A stretch of 64,000 nucleotides of DNA from Salinibaculum litoreum (GTDB taxonomy: Archaea > Halobacteriota > Halobacteria > Halobacteriales > Haloarculaceae): the NCBI GenBank assembly GCA_009789175.1, contig CP046866.1, positions 310,001 to 374,000 of the forward strand. Reading direction: 5' to 3'. Shown here piece by piece: positions 24,803 through 32,683 of the stretch. The position numbers were made by a program, and so were the translations under genes. Within the stretch, counting starts at the first letter, position 1; each line of letters opens with the position of its first letter. Below the pieces are notes generated by a model. The model had not been told where the DNA came from. It was given only the letters and a program-made list of their open reading frames with translations, and did no database searches.

Positions 24803-25888
24803 TCAGTCGTCGGCGGCTTCGGGCTGTTCTTTGCTGACGTTTGACTCGTGGGCGCGGGCACGCTCCCGGAGCGTTCCCGAGATGGCCGGAGCGTCCTCGC
24901 GGGAGACATCGCCTTCCGCTTCGATTTCCTCCAGCGATTTCGGGAACTCACGCAGGCCGTAGTGGATGTCGATGCCGGCTTTCGCGCCCTGGCCCATGGC
25001 GACGGGAACCTGATTGTGGCCGGGTCGGATGTCACCGACGGCGTAGACGCCATCGACGCTCGTTGCGCCGTGGTCGCCGACGGCGATAGTGCCGTCGTCG
25101 GTGAGTTCACAGCCCAGTTGCTCGGCAAGGTCAGTGTTGTAGTTCGACCCGTACATGGCGAAGCCACCGCGGTACTCCCGTCGGGTCTCATCGCCGGACT
25201 CCGTCCGGCTGCTCGTGGGACGTGGTCCCACGCTGTCTTCGAACTCCATGGCTTCGAGCCAGCCGTCCTCGTCGTTCTCGACGACGGTGACCTCCTCTTC
25301 GATGATGTCGATGGGGTGGGCGCGGACCTGCTTGTCGGTCTCCTCGCTCCAGGTTGGGTCGTCACCGTTGAGCAGCAGGTCAACCTCGTCGGTGAAGTTG
25401 AGCATAATCATCGCGACGTGGGCCGCGCTGTCGCCGTGGCCCATCACGTAGACCGGTGCGTCGACGAACATGTAGGCATCACAGTGCAGACAGTAGTGCA
25501 GGCCAGCGGCCGTCCGGGGTGCCGGTGGGTCCGGGCGACCGTCCGAAAAGCCCGTCGCCAGCACCACGCGGTCGGTGATGAAGGTCTCATCGCCTGCCTC
25601 CAGCCGGAAGCGGCCGTCGTCGGTCCGCTCGGCCTCGGTGACGAAATCGCGGTAGTGGTCCGCACCGTACTCTTTGACCTGTTGTAGGCCCGTCTGGAGG
25701 AACTCCTTGCCGTGGATGTCCTCGGTGACGCCGATGACGTTGTGCGTGTCGGCCATCATGGCGGCGCGGCCGCCGCCTCGGTCGACCAGCGCCGTGTCGT
25801 GTCCCAGCCGCGTCGTATACAGGGCTGTCGTCAGGCCCGCCGGTCCGCCACCGACGACGACTACCTCGTACGTCTGACCCTCACTCAT
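24803..25888 (-). CDS. Thioredoxin-reductase-like flavoprotein with CxxC, NADPH motif degenerate
   Basis: 361 residues from the ATG at 25888. FAD motif VVVVGGGPAGLTTALYT at residues 9-25, redox CxxC at Cys133/Cys136 (HYCLHCDAYMF), and second FAD motif VDGVYAVGDIRPGHNQVPVA. In NADPH enzymes the insert domain has GGGDSAxxEA and HRRxxxR; here it reads VMGHGDSAAHVAMIML followed by LLLNGDDP, with no HRR motif. That suggests an electron donor other than NADPH, plausibly the adjacent ferredoxin. A C-terminal extension of ~45 acidic residues is unusual. Could alternatively reduce a small thiol protein with NADH. Confidence 0.85.
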   Translation of the reverse strand: MSEGQTYEVVVVGGGPAGLTTALYTTRLGHDTALVDRGGGRAAMMADTHNVIGVTEDIHGKEFLQTGLQQVKEYGADHYRDFVTEAERTDDGRFRLEAGDETFITDRVVLATGFSDGRPDPPAPRTAAGLHYCLHCDAYMFVDAPVYVMGHGDSAAHVAMIMLNFTDEVDLLLNGDDPTWSEETDKQVRAHPIDIIEEEVTVVENDEDGWLEAMEFEDSVGPRPTSSRTESGDETRREYRGGFAMYGSNYNTDLAEQLGCELTDDGTIAVGDHGATSVDGVYAVGDIRPGHNQVPVAMGQGAKAGIDIHYGLREFPKSLEEIEAEGDVSREDAPAISGTLRERARAHESNVSKEQPEAADD

Positions 25889-26002
25889 ACTGATAGGGAC
25901 TTTGGTCCCAGCGCACTTCAATGACCGGTACTGGCTGTCTCATGCGGTTACGAGGACGTTACCGCCAGGCTGGCAAACGGCTGGCGGGTCCATGCAGGTG
26001 TG

Positions 26003-26038
26003 TCACCGTCTGTCACGGTGAAGGGTAGGCCATATATG
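26003..26038 (+). promoter_or_regulatory. Inverted repeat next to a TATA element
   Basis: TCACCGT (26003-26009) and ACGGTGA (26015-26021) form a perfect inverted repeat with a 5-nt spacer, nine bases before the TATA-like CATATATGG (26031-26039). The repeat occupies the BRE/upstream position of the promoter for the gene starting at 26100. It looks like an operator; the cognate regulator is unknown. Confidence 0.5.
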
Positions 26039-26099
26039 GATGGGTCCCCTACTCTCACTCGACACTGGCGTCAGCGGACGGCCGGAAACTCCACCAAAC

Positions 26100-26702
26100 A
26101 TGAGCCGCGTATACAGACTTCATTCGACACTGGAACTGCCGCTCGAAGATGTCTACGAGTACTTCGAGGACCCGGAACTGCCAGCAAAGATAGAGGACGT
26201 CGACATCACACGCCGGAACAATACGCTGATTATCAGCGCTGTGCCGGCCGACGAATCGATTAGCAAGTACACGCCGACCGCGCAACTGAAAGCGAGCGTC
26301 ACGGAAAATCGCGTCTACGAGGAAGACCCCGAGGAACAGGAACCCGGGGGACCGCCGTCTGGTCGACCCAGCGGGGGCGGGTCGCCACAGTGGGGTGCCT
26401 TCGAGGACGAGGAAGAGGAAATCGAGTCCGAACTCGTCGAATACGCCTGTTTCAAGGGAGACCGTGAGACTGTCCTGCAGAACACGGCACTACAGTACCC
26501 GATGTTCGAGGTGCTCTGTAACGTGGCCCGCGAGGCCGAGAAAGGGACGTTGACCGCAATCGCGACGGTCGAGGAGAAGCTCAGAGCGGTCCGCATCGTC
26601 GACGGTGAGGACAAGCCCGCCTCTATCACCGTCACCGAAGACCCCGCCGAAGACGGCGCAGCCGACAGCGTCGACTGGCGGGACAACAAGTTCATCAGCT
26701 AA
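26100..26702 (+). CDS. Haloarchaeal conserved hypothetical protein
   Basis: 200 residues, not recognised. The N-terminus MSRVYRLHSTLELPLEDVYE followed by EYFEDPELPAKIEDVDITRR suggests a folded alpha/beta start. A Gly/Pro/Ser-rich linker (PGGPPSGRPSGGGSP) and an acidic run follow, then a helical C-terminal half (CFKGDRETVLQNTALQYPMF). No catalytic motif or membrane segment. ATG at 26100 is preferred over 26040, which would translate the promoter region. Stop is 17 bp from the convergent small gene. Confidence 0.7.
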   Translation: MSRVYRLHSTLELPLEDVYEYFEDPELPAKIEDVDITRRNNTLIISAVPADESISKYTPTAQLKASVTENRVYEEDPEEQEPGGPPSGRPSGGGSPQWGAFEDEEEEIESELVEYACFKGDRETVLQNTALQYPMFEVLCNVAREAEKGTLTAIATVEEKLRAVRIVDGEDKPASITVTEDPAEDGAADSVDWRDNKFIS

Positions 26703-26719
26703 TTCTCGCCGAACTCCTG

Positions 26720-26968
26720 TCAGGACCGGTCCCGGAAGGAGATGACAGTCTGGACTGTCCCGCCACCGTCGACGCTCTCCGAACTTACATCCAGCCCGAA
26801 CACGTTCTCCGCCCCGACAGCCTCGTGGACGGCATCGCGGAGCAGGTCTGCCTCCGCGTCGTCTTCTCTGAGTGCGACCCGGATTTTGTCACGGTTGGTC
26901 GTCACGTCATCGACTGTATAGCCCGCGTGTTCTAGTGCCGCCCGAAGCGCCTCGTGTAGTTCGCTCAT
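26720..26968 (-). CDS. Small conserved hypothetical protein (82 aa)
   Basis: 82 residues beginning MSELHEALRAALEHAGYTVD. It has an alternating helix-strand-helix-strand pattern: DKIRVALREDDAEADLLRDA, VHEAVGAENVFGLDVSSESV, GGTVQTVISFRDRS, suggesting a compact alpha/beta fold. No cysteines or signal peptide. The upstream in-frame extension to 27019 lacks coding character. Function unknown. Confidence 0.65.
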   Translation of the reverse strand: MSELHEALRAALEHAGYTVDDVTTNRDKIRVALREDDAEADLLRDAVHEAVGAENVFGLDVSSESVDGGGTVQTVISFRDRS

Positions 26969-27046
26969 GCCCACTCCCACACCCGCCGTCCCCGTAAAAC
27001 CATCCCCCGCACAGCCCACCTGTCGATGGCAGGATGTCGAAACGCA

Positions 27047-27067
27047 TTTTAGCCGCGGTAATTATAT
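27047..27067 (+). promoter_or_regulatory. AT-rich promoter region of the CysD-like gene
   Basis: TTTTAG (27047-27052) lies 27-32 nt and TTATAT (27062-27067) 12-17 nt before the ATG at 27079. The first has the right spacing for a leaderless transcript; the second is the better TATA sequence but too close to the ATG, which would imply a start of transcription inside the gene. Confidence 0.35.
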
Positions 27068-27078
27068 CTCATTACACT

Positions 27079-28053
27079 ATGTCAGAGACCGAATTTCCGG
27101 ACTACCTCGACGTGGATTACACCGCGGGCGAGGGTGAGGGCCCGGAAGAGTACGCGAGTATCAACGACAAGATAGAGAAAGCCATCGAGGTTACCCGGAA
27201 GGGCCTCGAAGAGTACGAGAACCCGGTCGTGATGTGGACCGGCGGCAAGGACTCGACGCTGACGCTGTATTTCATCAAGGAGGTCGCCGAGAAGTTCGAC
27301 CTCGAAGTCCCGCCGACGGTCTTCATCGACCACTTCCAGCACTTCGACGAACTCCACGACTTCGTCGACCACTGGGCCGACGAGTGGGACCTCGATGTCG
27401 TCTACGCCCGCAACGAGGATGTCGGCGACTACGTCGAGGAGAACGGCCTCGACCCCGGTGACGACATTCCTATCGAGGAACTCTCCGAGCACAACCAGCA
27501 CCACGTCCGGAACATCCTCGAATACGAGGAGGACACCTTCCCGTTCCTGCTCGACACCTACGTGGGCAACCACCTCCTCAAGACGGTCGCGCTCAACGAC
27601 GCCATCGAGGAACTGGAGGCCGACGGCATCCTCTCGGGCGTCCGCTGGGACGAGCAGGAAGCCCGTGCCGACGAGACCTTCTTCTCGCCGCGTCACGACC
27701 CCGACATCTACCCACCCCACGACCGCATCCAGCCGATTCTCCAGTTCGACGAGCCTGCCGTCTGGGACGCCTTCTGGCACTTCGTCGTCCCGGAGACCGT
27801 CGAGTCCTACCCCGACGACGGCTACGTCCCCGAGACCGACGACGACCTCCCCGAGGGCGTCGAGCAAGAGGACATCCCCGTCTCGCCGAAGTACTTCGCC
27901 GGCTTCCGCTCGCTGGGGAGCGAAATCAGTACGGACAAATCCGCCGACAAGCCTGCCTGGCAACAGGACATGGCAAACACGACCGAGCGCGCAGGCCGCG
28001 CCCAGGACAAAGAGGACCTGATGGAGCGCCTGCGCGACCTCGGCTACATGTAA
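27079..28053 (+). CDS. PP-loop protein of the PAPS reductase/CysD family, CysD-like
   Basis: 324 residues. PP-loop ATP pyrophosphatase motif WTGGKDST at 53-60. The remainder follows sulfate adenylyltransferase subunit CysD: GVRWDEQEARADETFFSPRH (CysD: GxRRDEExARAKExxFS), IQPILQFDEPAVWDAFW, IPVSPKYFAGFRSLG and the terminal TTERAGRAQDKEDLMERLRD. There is no cysteine in the whole protein, so it lacks the ECGLH motif of APS/PAPS reductases and cannot be a sulfonucleotide reductase. No CysN GTPase is adjacent. It probably adenylates an oxyanion or other substrate; sulfate is one candidate. Confidence 0.85.
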   Translation: MSETEFPDYLDVDYTAGEGEGPEEYASINDKIEKAIEVTRKGLEEYENPVVMWTGGKDSTLTLYFIKEVAEKFDLEVPPTVFIDHFQHFDELHDFVDHWADEWDLDVVYARNEDVGDYVEENGLDPGDDIPIEELSEHNQHHVRNILEYEEDTFPFLLDTYVGNHLLKTVALNDAIEELEADGILSGVRWDEQEARADETFFSPRHDPDIYPPHDRIQPILQFDEPAVWDAFWHFVVPETVESYPDDGYVPETDDDLPEGVEQEDIPVSPKYFAGFRSLGSEISTDKSADKPAWQQDMANTTERAGRAQDKEDLMERLRDLGYM

Positions 28054-28162
28054 ATCCGGTCTCTTTCTCTCGTCCGCCCGGACGCTTTCTGCAGCGCGCG
28101 AACCAGCGCCACTTCGCGGCGACCACCCGCGCTGTCTGTCTCCTATCCGATTTGCGGGACAC

Positions 28163-29200
28163 TCAGTCGTCGCTCTCGATGCTGCCGATCTCGAAGTGTG
28201 CTCCACCACTGGACTGTTCAGTGAGACGAATATCCCAGCCGTGGCCATCAGCAATCTGTTCGACAATCGTCAGCCCGAAGCCCGTTCCGTTGTACGCCGT
28301 TGAGTACCCGGGTTCGAACACGCTTGTCCGGTCGTCCTCCGCGATTCCGGAGCCGTCGTCCTCGACGAAGATGTAGCCATCCTCCCGTCCGACCCTGACT
28401 GTCACCTCCGGTCCACCGTGTTCGACAGCGTTGCGAAACAGGTTCTCGAAGAGTTGCTGGAGCCGTTCGGCATCGGCCTCGATACTCCTGAGACCGCCAC
28501 CTGTCTCCTCGATAACCAGGGATGCCCCTTCGTACTCCTCGCCGGTGAGTGACCATGCCGCCTCGACGACGACATCGAGCAGGACTCGGTCAGTTATCCC
28601 GATGTCCTGTCCCTCGCTGGCAAGCCAGAGTACGTCGTCGATGATATCGTTCATCCGGTCGAGGGCAGTTCCGAGTTTCTCGTGGTGCTCGCTATCGCAG
28701 GCGTCGCTGGCTAGTTCGAGTCGGTTCTCGGCGACGGTGAGGGGGTTCCGGAGGTCGTGTGCGACCACTTCGGCGAACTGTTCCAGCCGGGCTTCCTGAC
28801 GCTTTTGCTCGGTGATATCTGTCGACAACCCGATGAGCGTTAGCCCGTCATCAGGGGCCCCTTCGATGTGTGCCTGGATGCGAAGCCATCGGACGGGGCC
28901 GTTGTCGGGGTGTGTTTTGTAATCAATCTCGACTATGTCCTGTTCGCCTGCCAGAAGTGACTCGAAGGCGTCATCCAACTTCGATTGGTCTTCGGGATGC
29001 ACAATCCGTTCCGATACAGTAAACGGGTCACCGAGTTCTGATTCCTGAACTCCGGTGACCGCTTCGATTGGCCCGAAATACTCGACCTCTTCATTTGCTA
29101 GATCGACCTCAACAATGACCGTATTCGTTACCCTGAATACATCCTCTATGTGGCCGAGAGCAATAGACGGAGAACCCAGGTCTGACTGCCGCTCTACCAT
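28163..29200 (-). CDS. PAS-domain sensor histidine kinase
   Basis: 345 residues, no membrane segment. PAS-like N-terminus (residues ~15-130, ending GLSTDITEQKRQEARLEQF, the usual PAC linker), then the HisKA H-box VVAHDLRNPLTVAENRLELA with the phosphorylated His, and an HATPase domain: N-box ENLFRNAVEHGG, G1 VEDDGSGIA, F FEPGYS and G2 GTGFGLTIVEQIADGHGW. A complete soluble kinase; no response regulator is next to it, as is common for haloarchaea. Ligand of the PAS domain unknown. Confidence 0.93.
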   Translation of the reverse strand: MVERQSDLGSPSIALGHIEDVFRVTNTVIVEVDLANEEVEYFGPIEAVTGVQESELGDPFTVSERIVHPEDQSKLDDAFESLLAGEQDIVEIDYKTHPDNGPVRWLRIQAHIEGAPDDGLTLIGLSTDITEQKRQEARLEQFAEVVAHDLRNPLTVAENRLELASDACDSEHHEKLGTALDRMNDIIDDVLWLASEGQDIGITDRVLLDVVVEAAWSLTGEEYEGASLVIEETGGGLRSIEADAERLQQLFENLFRNAVEHGGPEVTVRVGREDGYIFVEDDGSGIAEDDRTSVFEPGYSTAYNGTGFGLTIVEQIADGHGWDIRLTEQSSGGAHFEIGSIESDD

Positions 29201-29499
29201 ACAATCACCTGATTCAATATCCCGTAAACGACTCCCTGATACTTATATCTATGTTATATACTAACATTCATAGCTTCTATTTCGTAGCATGTCTTGATGG
29301 TTTTAGAGATTTGTGTGAAGATATTGTGCTCTACTTGCGTGGAACTGTCAAATTGTCCCGGAGTGCCAACGGCTACGTTACGTGGTCATCGACTGCAGCA
29401 AGTCGCATACGGCGAGTGGGTGCCTGCTTGGAGTACTCTGTGCGATGCACCCGTTCATAGTGGCTCAACACTCTTCTCCGCCGCGCGCGAAGGCAGTAC
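29201..29499. other. AT-rich intergenic region without a convincing gene
   Basis: The stretch around 29225-29350 is markedly AT-rich (for example TTATATCTATGTTATATACT) compared with the rest of the window. Short ORFs at 29251-29460 and 29294-29578 contain unusual Cys/Ser-rich sequence without acidic bias and look non-coding. It includes the promoter of the histidine kinase and the leader of the gene at 29500. It may be a relic of inserted DNA. Confidence 0.5.
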
Positions 29500-29844
29500 A
29501 TGGTCCAGATTGCAGTGTTCAAACAGCGAATTGCGGAGGGGAAAGGAGACCTGTTGCGTGAGTGGGGTTCGGAAGTAAGCGAGCGGAAAGACGAAGCGCT
29601 CGCGTCGATGGCTGCGGACGGCATCTACACGCAGGCGGCGTTCATCGAACACGACGACGACGCGCGCTATCTCGTCTCCTTCATCGAAGCCGAGGATGCC
29701 GAGACAGCGAAGGCAGCCTTCGAACCCTCCGGTCGCGATATCGACGCGGCGTTTCATCAGGTGCTTGCGGATGCAGTGGTGAGTCCGGAACCGACAAGCG
29801 AGTTCGAATCAGTGTACGCGCTCGCACATCCCGACCGCCCCTGA
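29500..29844 (+). CDS. DUF6176-like small protein
   Basis: 114 residues: MVQIAVFKQRIAEGKGDLLREW, then DEALASMAADGIYTQAAFIE, RYLVSFIEAEDAETAKAAFE, IDAAFHQVLADAV. The layout (a dimeric alpha-beta barrel-like ferredoxin-fold with an E-x-x-F and W motif) matches what I recall of DUF6176, monooxygenase-like small proteins of unknown function. No catalytic residues can be named. Its stop is 13 bp before the convergent membrane protein gene. Confidence 0.65.
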   Translation: MVQIAVFKQRIAEGKGDLLREWGSEVSERKDEALASMAADGIYTQAAFIEHDDDARYLVSFIEAEDAETAKAAFEPSGRDIDAAFHQVLADAVVSPEPTSEFESVYALAHPDRP

Positions 29845-29857
29845 GGAAAACCAACCC

Positions 29858-30295
29858 CTAAAGGGGGGTGTGTCGCTGTTCGATGCCGTTGTCCCGCCTC
29901 AGACTGACCAGCAGGAGTGCTGGCAGGCCGACACAGACCAGCGTCACGCCGGCGGTAACCGTCCAGAAGACGAGCCCGAGCGACAGCGGTGAGGCTGGAT
30001 TCAGGGCCAACACGAGCATCCCGACTGCCAGCAATGCTGCCGTTGTCACGGTGGTGTCCCCCTTCCTGCTGAGCAGTCCGACCGTACTCAGCGCAACACC
30101 CAGCAGCATCTGCAAGCCCGGCAGCAGATAGCCGAACTGGACCCCAGCGAGCATCCCCGGTCGATACCACCCGAGATACATCGCATGTGCAGCGAGCACC
30201 ACGCCGGCACACACTGCCAGGACGGCCAATGGCAATCGCAGACGAGCGTCCACCCATCTTAGTAAACTCTGAAACTGTGTCTGTGTGGTTGTCAT
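29858..30295 (-). CDS. Small membrane protein, four predicted helices
   Basis: 145 residues from ATG at 30295. Helices: LPLAVLAVCAGVVLAAHAMY, MLAGVQFGYLLPGLQMLLG, ALLAVGMLVLALNPASPL and LGLVFWTVTAGVTLVCVGLP. Soluble N-terminus is Gln/Thr-rich. No known domain recognised. TATAAA sits 25-31 nt upstream, supporting this start rather than the longer form to 30379. Confidence 0.7.
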   Translation of the reverse strand: MTTTQTQFQSLLRWVDARLRLPLAVLAVCAGVVLAAHAMYLGWYRPGMLAGVQFGYLLPGLQMLLGVALSTVGLLSRKGDTTVTTAALLAVGMLVLALNPASPLSLGLVFWTVTAGVTLVCVGLPALLLVSLRRDNGIEQRHTPL

Positions 30296-30319
30296 TCCAT
30301 TAAGTAGGCGCTCGAATGG

Positions 30320-30326
30320 TTTATAC
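30320..30326 (-). promoter_or_regulatory. TATA box for the small membrane protein gene
   Basis: Minus-strand GTATAAA is 25-31 nt upstream of the ATG at 30295. The divergent gene has its own element, ATTTTT at 30371-30376, 25-30 nt before the ATG at 30401. Confidence 0.6.
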
Positions 30327-30400
30327 TGCGCGTGACATGTGCTACCGTCCTGTAGTTTTCTGGCCGGCGAATTTTTCACGCCGTGTACTCTGTCACAGGT

Positions 30401-30760
30401 ATGCCCCTCTCAGAGACCCAACACCGGACGCTGATGCACGTCGCACAGAGCGAGAAGTACAGCGGCCCGGGGTCGACATCGAACCGTGGTGCAGTCTGGA
30501 TGGCGAATCAGAGCGGGCGAAGTGTCCCACGCGTCGAGCGAACACTCGACAGTCTCGAAGCTGTGGGGCTGGTCGAACGGGACGATGCGGGACCACAGCT
30601 GACCGAGCGGGGCCGGACCGTTCTCGCCGAGAGCCCCGATGCCGTCGACTTCGAGTCCGACCCGGCGGCAATCGAGCAGGAACTTCTGGCGGAACTGGAA
30701 TCGGGCGACGACGAGCCAGCCGGCGGCATCCTGGAAGCGATTGCCAGCCTGTTCCGGTGA
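30401..30760 (+). CDS. Winged-helix DNA-binding-like protein
   Basis: 119 residues. Sequence GAVWMANQSGRSVPRVERTL followed by DSLEAVGLVERDDAGPQLTE and RGRTVLAE has the helix-turn-helix and wing arrangement of archaeal MarR/PadR-type regulators. The rest is acidic, ending in GGILEAIASLFR. It is convergent with the histidine kinase gene (8 bp apart) and divergent from a membrane protein. Targets unknown. Confidence 0.7.
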   Translation: MPLSETQHRTLMHVAQSEKYSGPGSTSNRGAVWMANQSGRSVPRVERTLDSLEAVGLVERDDAGPQLTERGRTVLAESPDAVDFESDPAAIEQELLAELESGDDEPAGGILEAIASLFR

Positions 30761-30768
30761 TATAGCGA

Positions 30769-32523
30769 CTACCCGCGTCGCGGACGACCGTCACCGTCTG
30801 TTGCTGCGGGGACTGACTCCCGGGTGTGGTGGTCGGTCGGAAGCGGCGTGTGTGGGAGTTCGATACGGACAGTCGAGCCGTCGTCGTGGCGCTCGAAGGA
30901 GAGCGTCCCACGGAGCTGTCGCGTCCCCCAGGAGAGTACCCACAGCCCCAGTCCGCTGCCGTGTTCGAGGTCGGTCTCACGGCCGGACCTGATGACGTCG
31001 AGTTCGTGTTCCGGGATGCCCGGCCCGTTGTCAGTGATAGCGACACGAACGGAGTGGTCAGTGTCCTCGTGTGTCGTCACCGTCACCTCGACGCGTGGGT
31101 CCTCGCTGTCGTTGTGCTTGACACCGTTCTGGACGGCGTTATCGAGGACGTGATAGAGCAATCCCTCGTTGATGTCGAGGACGAGTGATTCCGGCACGTC
31201 GGCGGTGACAGTCACGTCGGGGTGTAACTCGCGGGCGTTGTCGAGGACCTCTGTCACCGTCTCGTAGACGTTGACTTCGGTCTGCATCGTCTCGCCGTCG
31301 TCCACGTACTTCTCGATGGCTTTGGCTCGCTCGCTGATGCCGATGAGGTCGTCCGTGGCGGTGAGAATGCGCTCCGTGTGGGCGGCTGTCCCCTCGGCTT
31401 GCTCTTCGATCGCTTTCGTGCTTCCCTTGACAACGGTGAGTTTGTTCCGGAGGTTGTGCCGGAGAACGCGGTTGAGGACTTCGAGGCGCTGCTGGCGAAT
31501 CTGCCGGTCGGTCACGTCACGCAGGCTGACGAGATAGCCAAGCCAGCGGTCGTGCTGGTCGGTCAACTTCGACACTTTCGCGTCGAAGGTCCGGTGGCCG
31601 TCGGTCGTGTGGAGTTCCACAGCCTCGCGTCTCTGCAGCGTCTCGATATCGACGCCGAGGAGGGACTCGACTGGCTCACCCAGCATGGCGGCCGTCTCGA
31701 CGCCGAGTGTCTCCCCGACGGCCTCGTTCGCTTCGATGGTGCGCTGTCGGTGGTCGGTGACGACGACGAGGTCGTCTATCTCACGGCTGACAGCCTCTCG
31801 ACCGATGCTGCCGACGGCAGGAGTCGCCTCGAAGGTGTCGTAGTAGCGCACTGCAGCGACAAAACAGAGTGCGGAGAGACCGATGCCGCCGGCGAAGGCC
31901 CCGACCAGCCCTGGCGTGCCGGCCAGCCCACCCAGCGACGGCCCGACGACGCCAGTGAGAGCCGGTGCAACTGCGGCGAGTGACAGCACCCCTCCTTGCA
32001 GGATGGAGAGATGGCCGTAGACGTATGTCGTCCGGAGCAACAGGAAGGCCCCGACCACAATCAGCGCGGTCACCCAGAGGTAGCCGACGCCGTACCCGAT
32101 GTTCAGGAGTGCCGTCGGGACGCCCAGTGTCGCAGGGTTCATTCCCCAGACCTGGGTGACGTATCCGGTCGTGTAGGCACCGAGGCCGAGGAGCGCGGGC
32201 ACCGTCAGCCCGGTGACTGCCGCGGGTGAGGGTTTCGCCCACTGACCGGTGTACTGGAACGCAAAGAGCGCCCAGCTGACACTCGCGAGGAAGAACGCGG
32301 CAAGTAACGGGAGTTGCCATTGGAGCGTCCTCCCGCCAGCGACGGCCACGAACCCGACAAGTCCGCTGAGGAGCGCACCGACTCCCAGTGTCAGCACCGT
32401 CAGGACGAACGTCCGGAGACCGGGTTCGTCCCACGAGCGGTACGCGTCGACGCCCAGCCAGCAGAGGACGACCCCGGACAGGACGATGCTGGCAAAGAGA
32501 GCGTCGAGCAACGTGAGACTCAT
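30769..32523 (-). CDS. Membrane histidine kinase with N-terminal 7TM sensor and PAS domain
   Basis: 584 residues. Seven hydrophobic helices in the first ~220 residues (starting LLDALFASIVLSGVVLCWLG, including GYGVGYLWVTALIVVGAFLL) form a 7TM histidine-kinase sensor. A PAS-like domain (VSREIDDLVVVTDHRQRTIE ... SLRDVTDRQIRQQRLEVL) follows, then HisKA LNRVLRHNLRNKLTVVKGST (H-box His) and HATPase boxes: N-box HVLDNAVQNGVKH, G1 ITDNGPGIPEHEL, G2 GSGLGLWVLSWG. A common haloarchaeal signal-transduction type without a linked response regulator. Divergent from the phospho-signalling cluster that starts at 32684. Confidence 0.94.
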   Translation of the reverse strand: MSLTLLDALFASIVLSGVVLCWLGVDAYRSWDEPGLRTFVLTVLTLGVGALLSGLVGFVAVAGGRTLQWQLPLLAAFFLASVSWALFAFQYTGQWAKPSPAAVTGLTVPALLGLGAYTTGYVTQVWGMNPATLGVPTALLNIGYGVGYLWVTALIVVGAFLLLRTTYVYGHLSILQGGVLSLAAVAPALTGVVGPSLGGLAGTPGLVGAFAGGIGLSALCFVAAVRYYDTFEATPAVGSIGREAVSREIDDLVVVTDHRQRTIEANEAVGETLGVETAAMLGEPVESLLGVDIETLQRREAVELHTTDGHRTFDAKVSKLTDQHDRWLGYLVSLRDVTDRQIRQQRLEVLNRVLRHNLRNKLTVVKGSTKAIEEQAEGTAAHTERILTATDDLIGISERAKAIEKYVDDGETMQTEVNVYETVTEVLDNARELHPDVTVTADVPESLVLDINEGLLYHVLDNAVQNGVKHNDSEDPRVEVTVTTHEDTDHSVRVAITDNGPGIPEHELDVIRSGRETDLEHGSGLGLWVLSWGTRQLRGTLSFERHDDGSTVRIELPHTPLPTDHHTRESVPAATDGDGRPRRG

Positions 32524-32550
32524 CTAGTGCTCATTACGCGTGGACCCGTT

Positions 32551-32559
32551 GATAAAACC
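32551..32559 (-). promoter_or_regulatory. TATA-like element for the 7TM kinase gene
   Basis: Minus-strand GGTTTTATC is 28-36 nt before the ATG at 32523. It sits in the 160-bp divergent region also driving the vWA-led cluster; for the plus strand, AAAAATTC at 32649-32656 is ~30 nt before the ATG at 32684. Confidence 0.45.
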
Positions 32560-32683
32560 GCCACCGGTGTTGCACTGGCTGTAACGGAACGGATACCGAC
32601 TTCATGGACGGCGGTGTGTCGGTTCGGCCGACAGCAGGCCACCCGTGCAAAAATTCATGAGTGTGGCCGGTAAGGTGAGGGGT

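Noticed and set aside
27079-28053. Phosphoadenosine phosphosulfate reductase
   Set aside because: No cysteine is present, so the required ECGLH motif is missing; CysD-type motifs fit better.
27082-28266. 394-codon minus-strand frame opposite the CysD-like gene
   Set aside because: Antisense to a gene with PP-loop and CysD motifs; no recognisable domain.
29251-29578. Small ORFs in the AT-rich patch
   Set aside because: They lack the acidic bias of the organism's proteins, have no promoter or conserved pattern and overlap each other in different frames.
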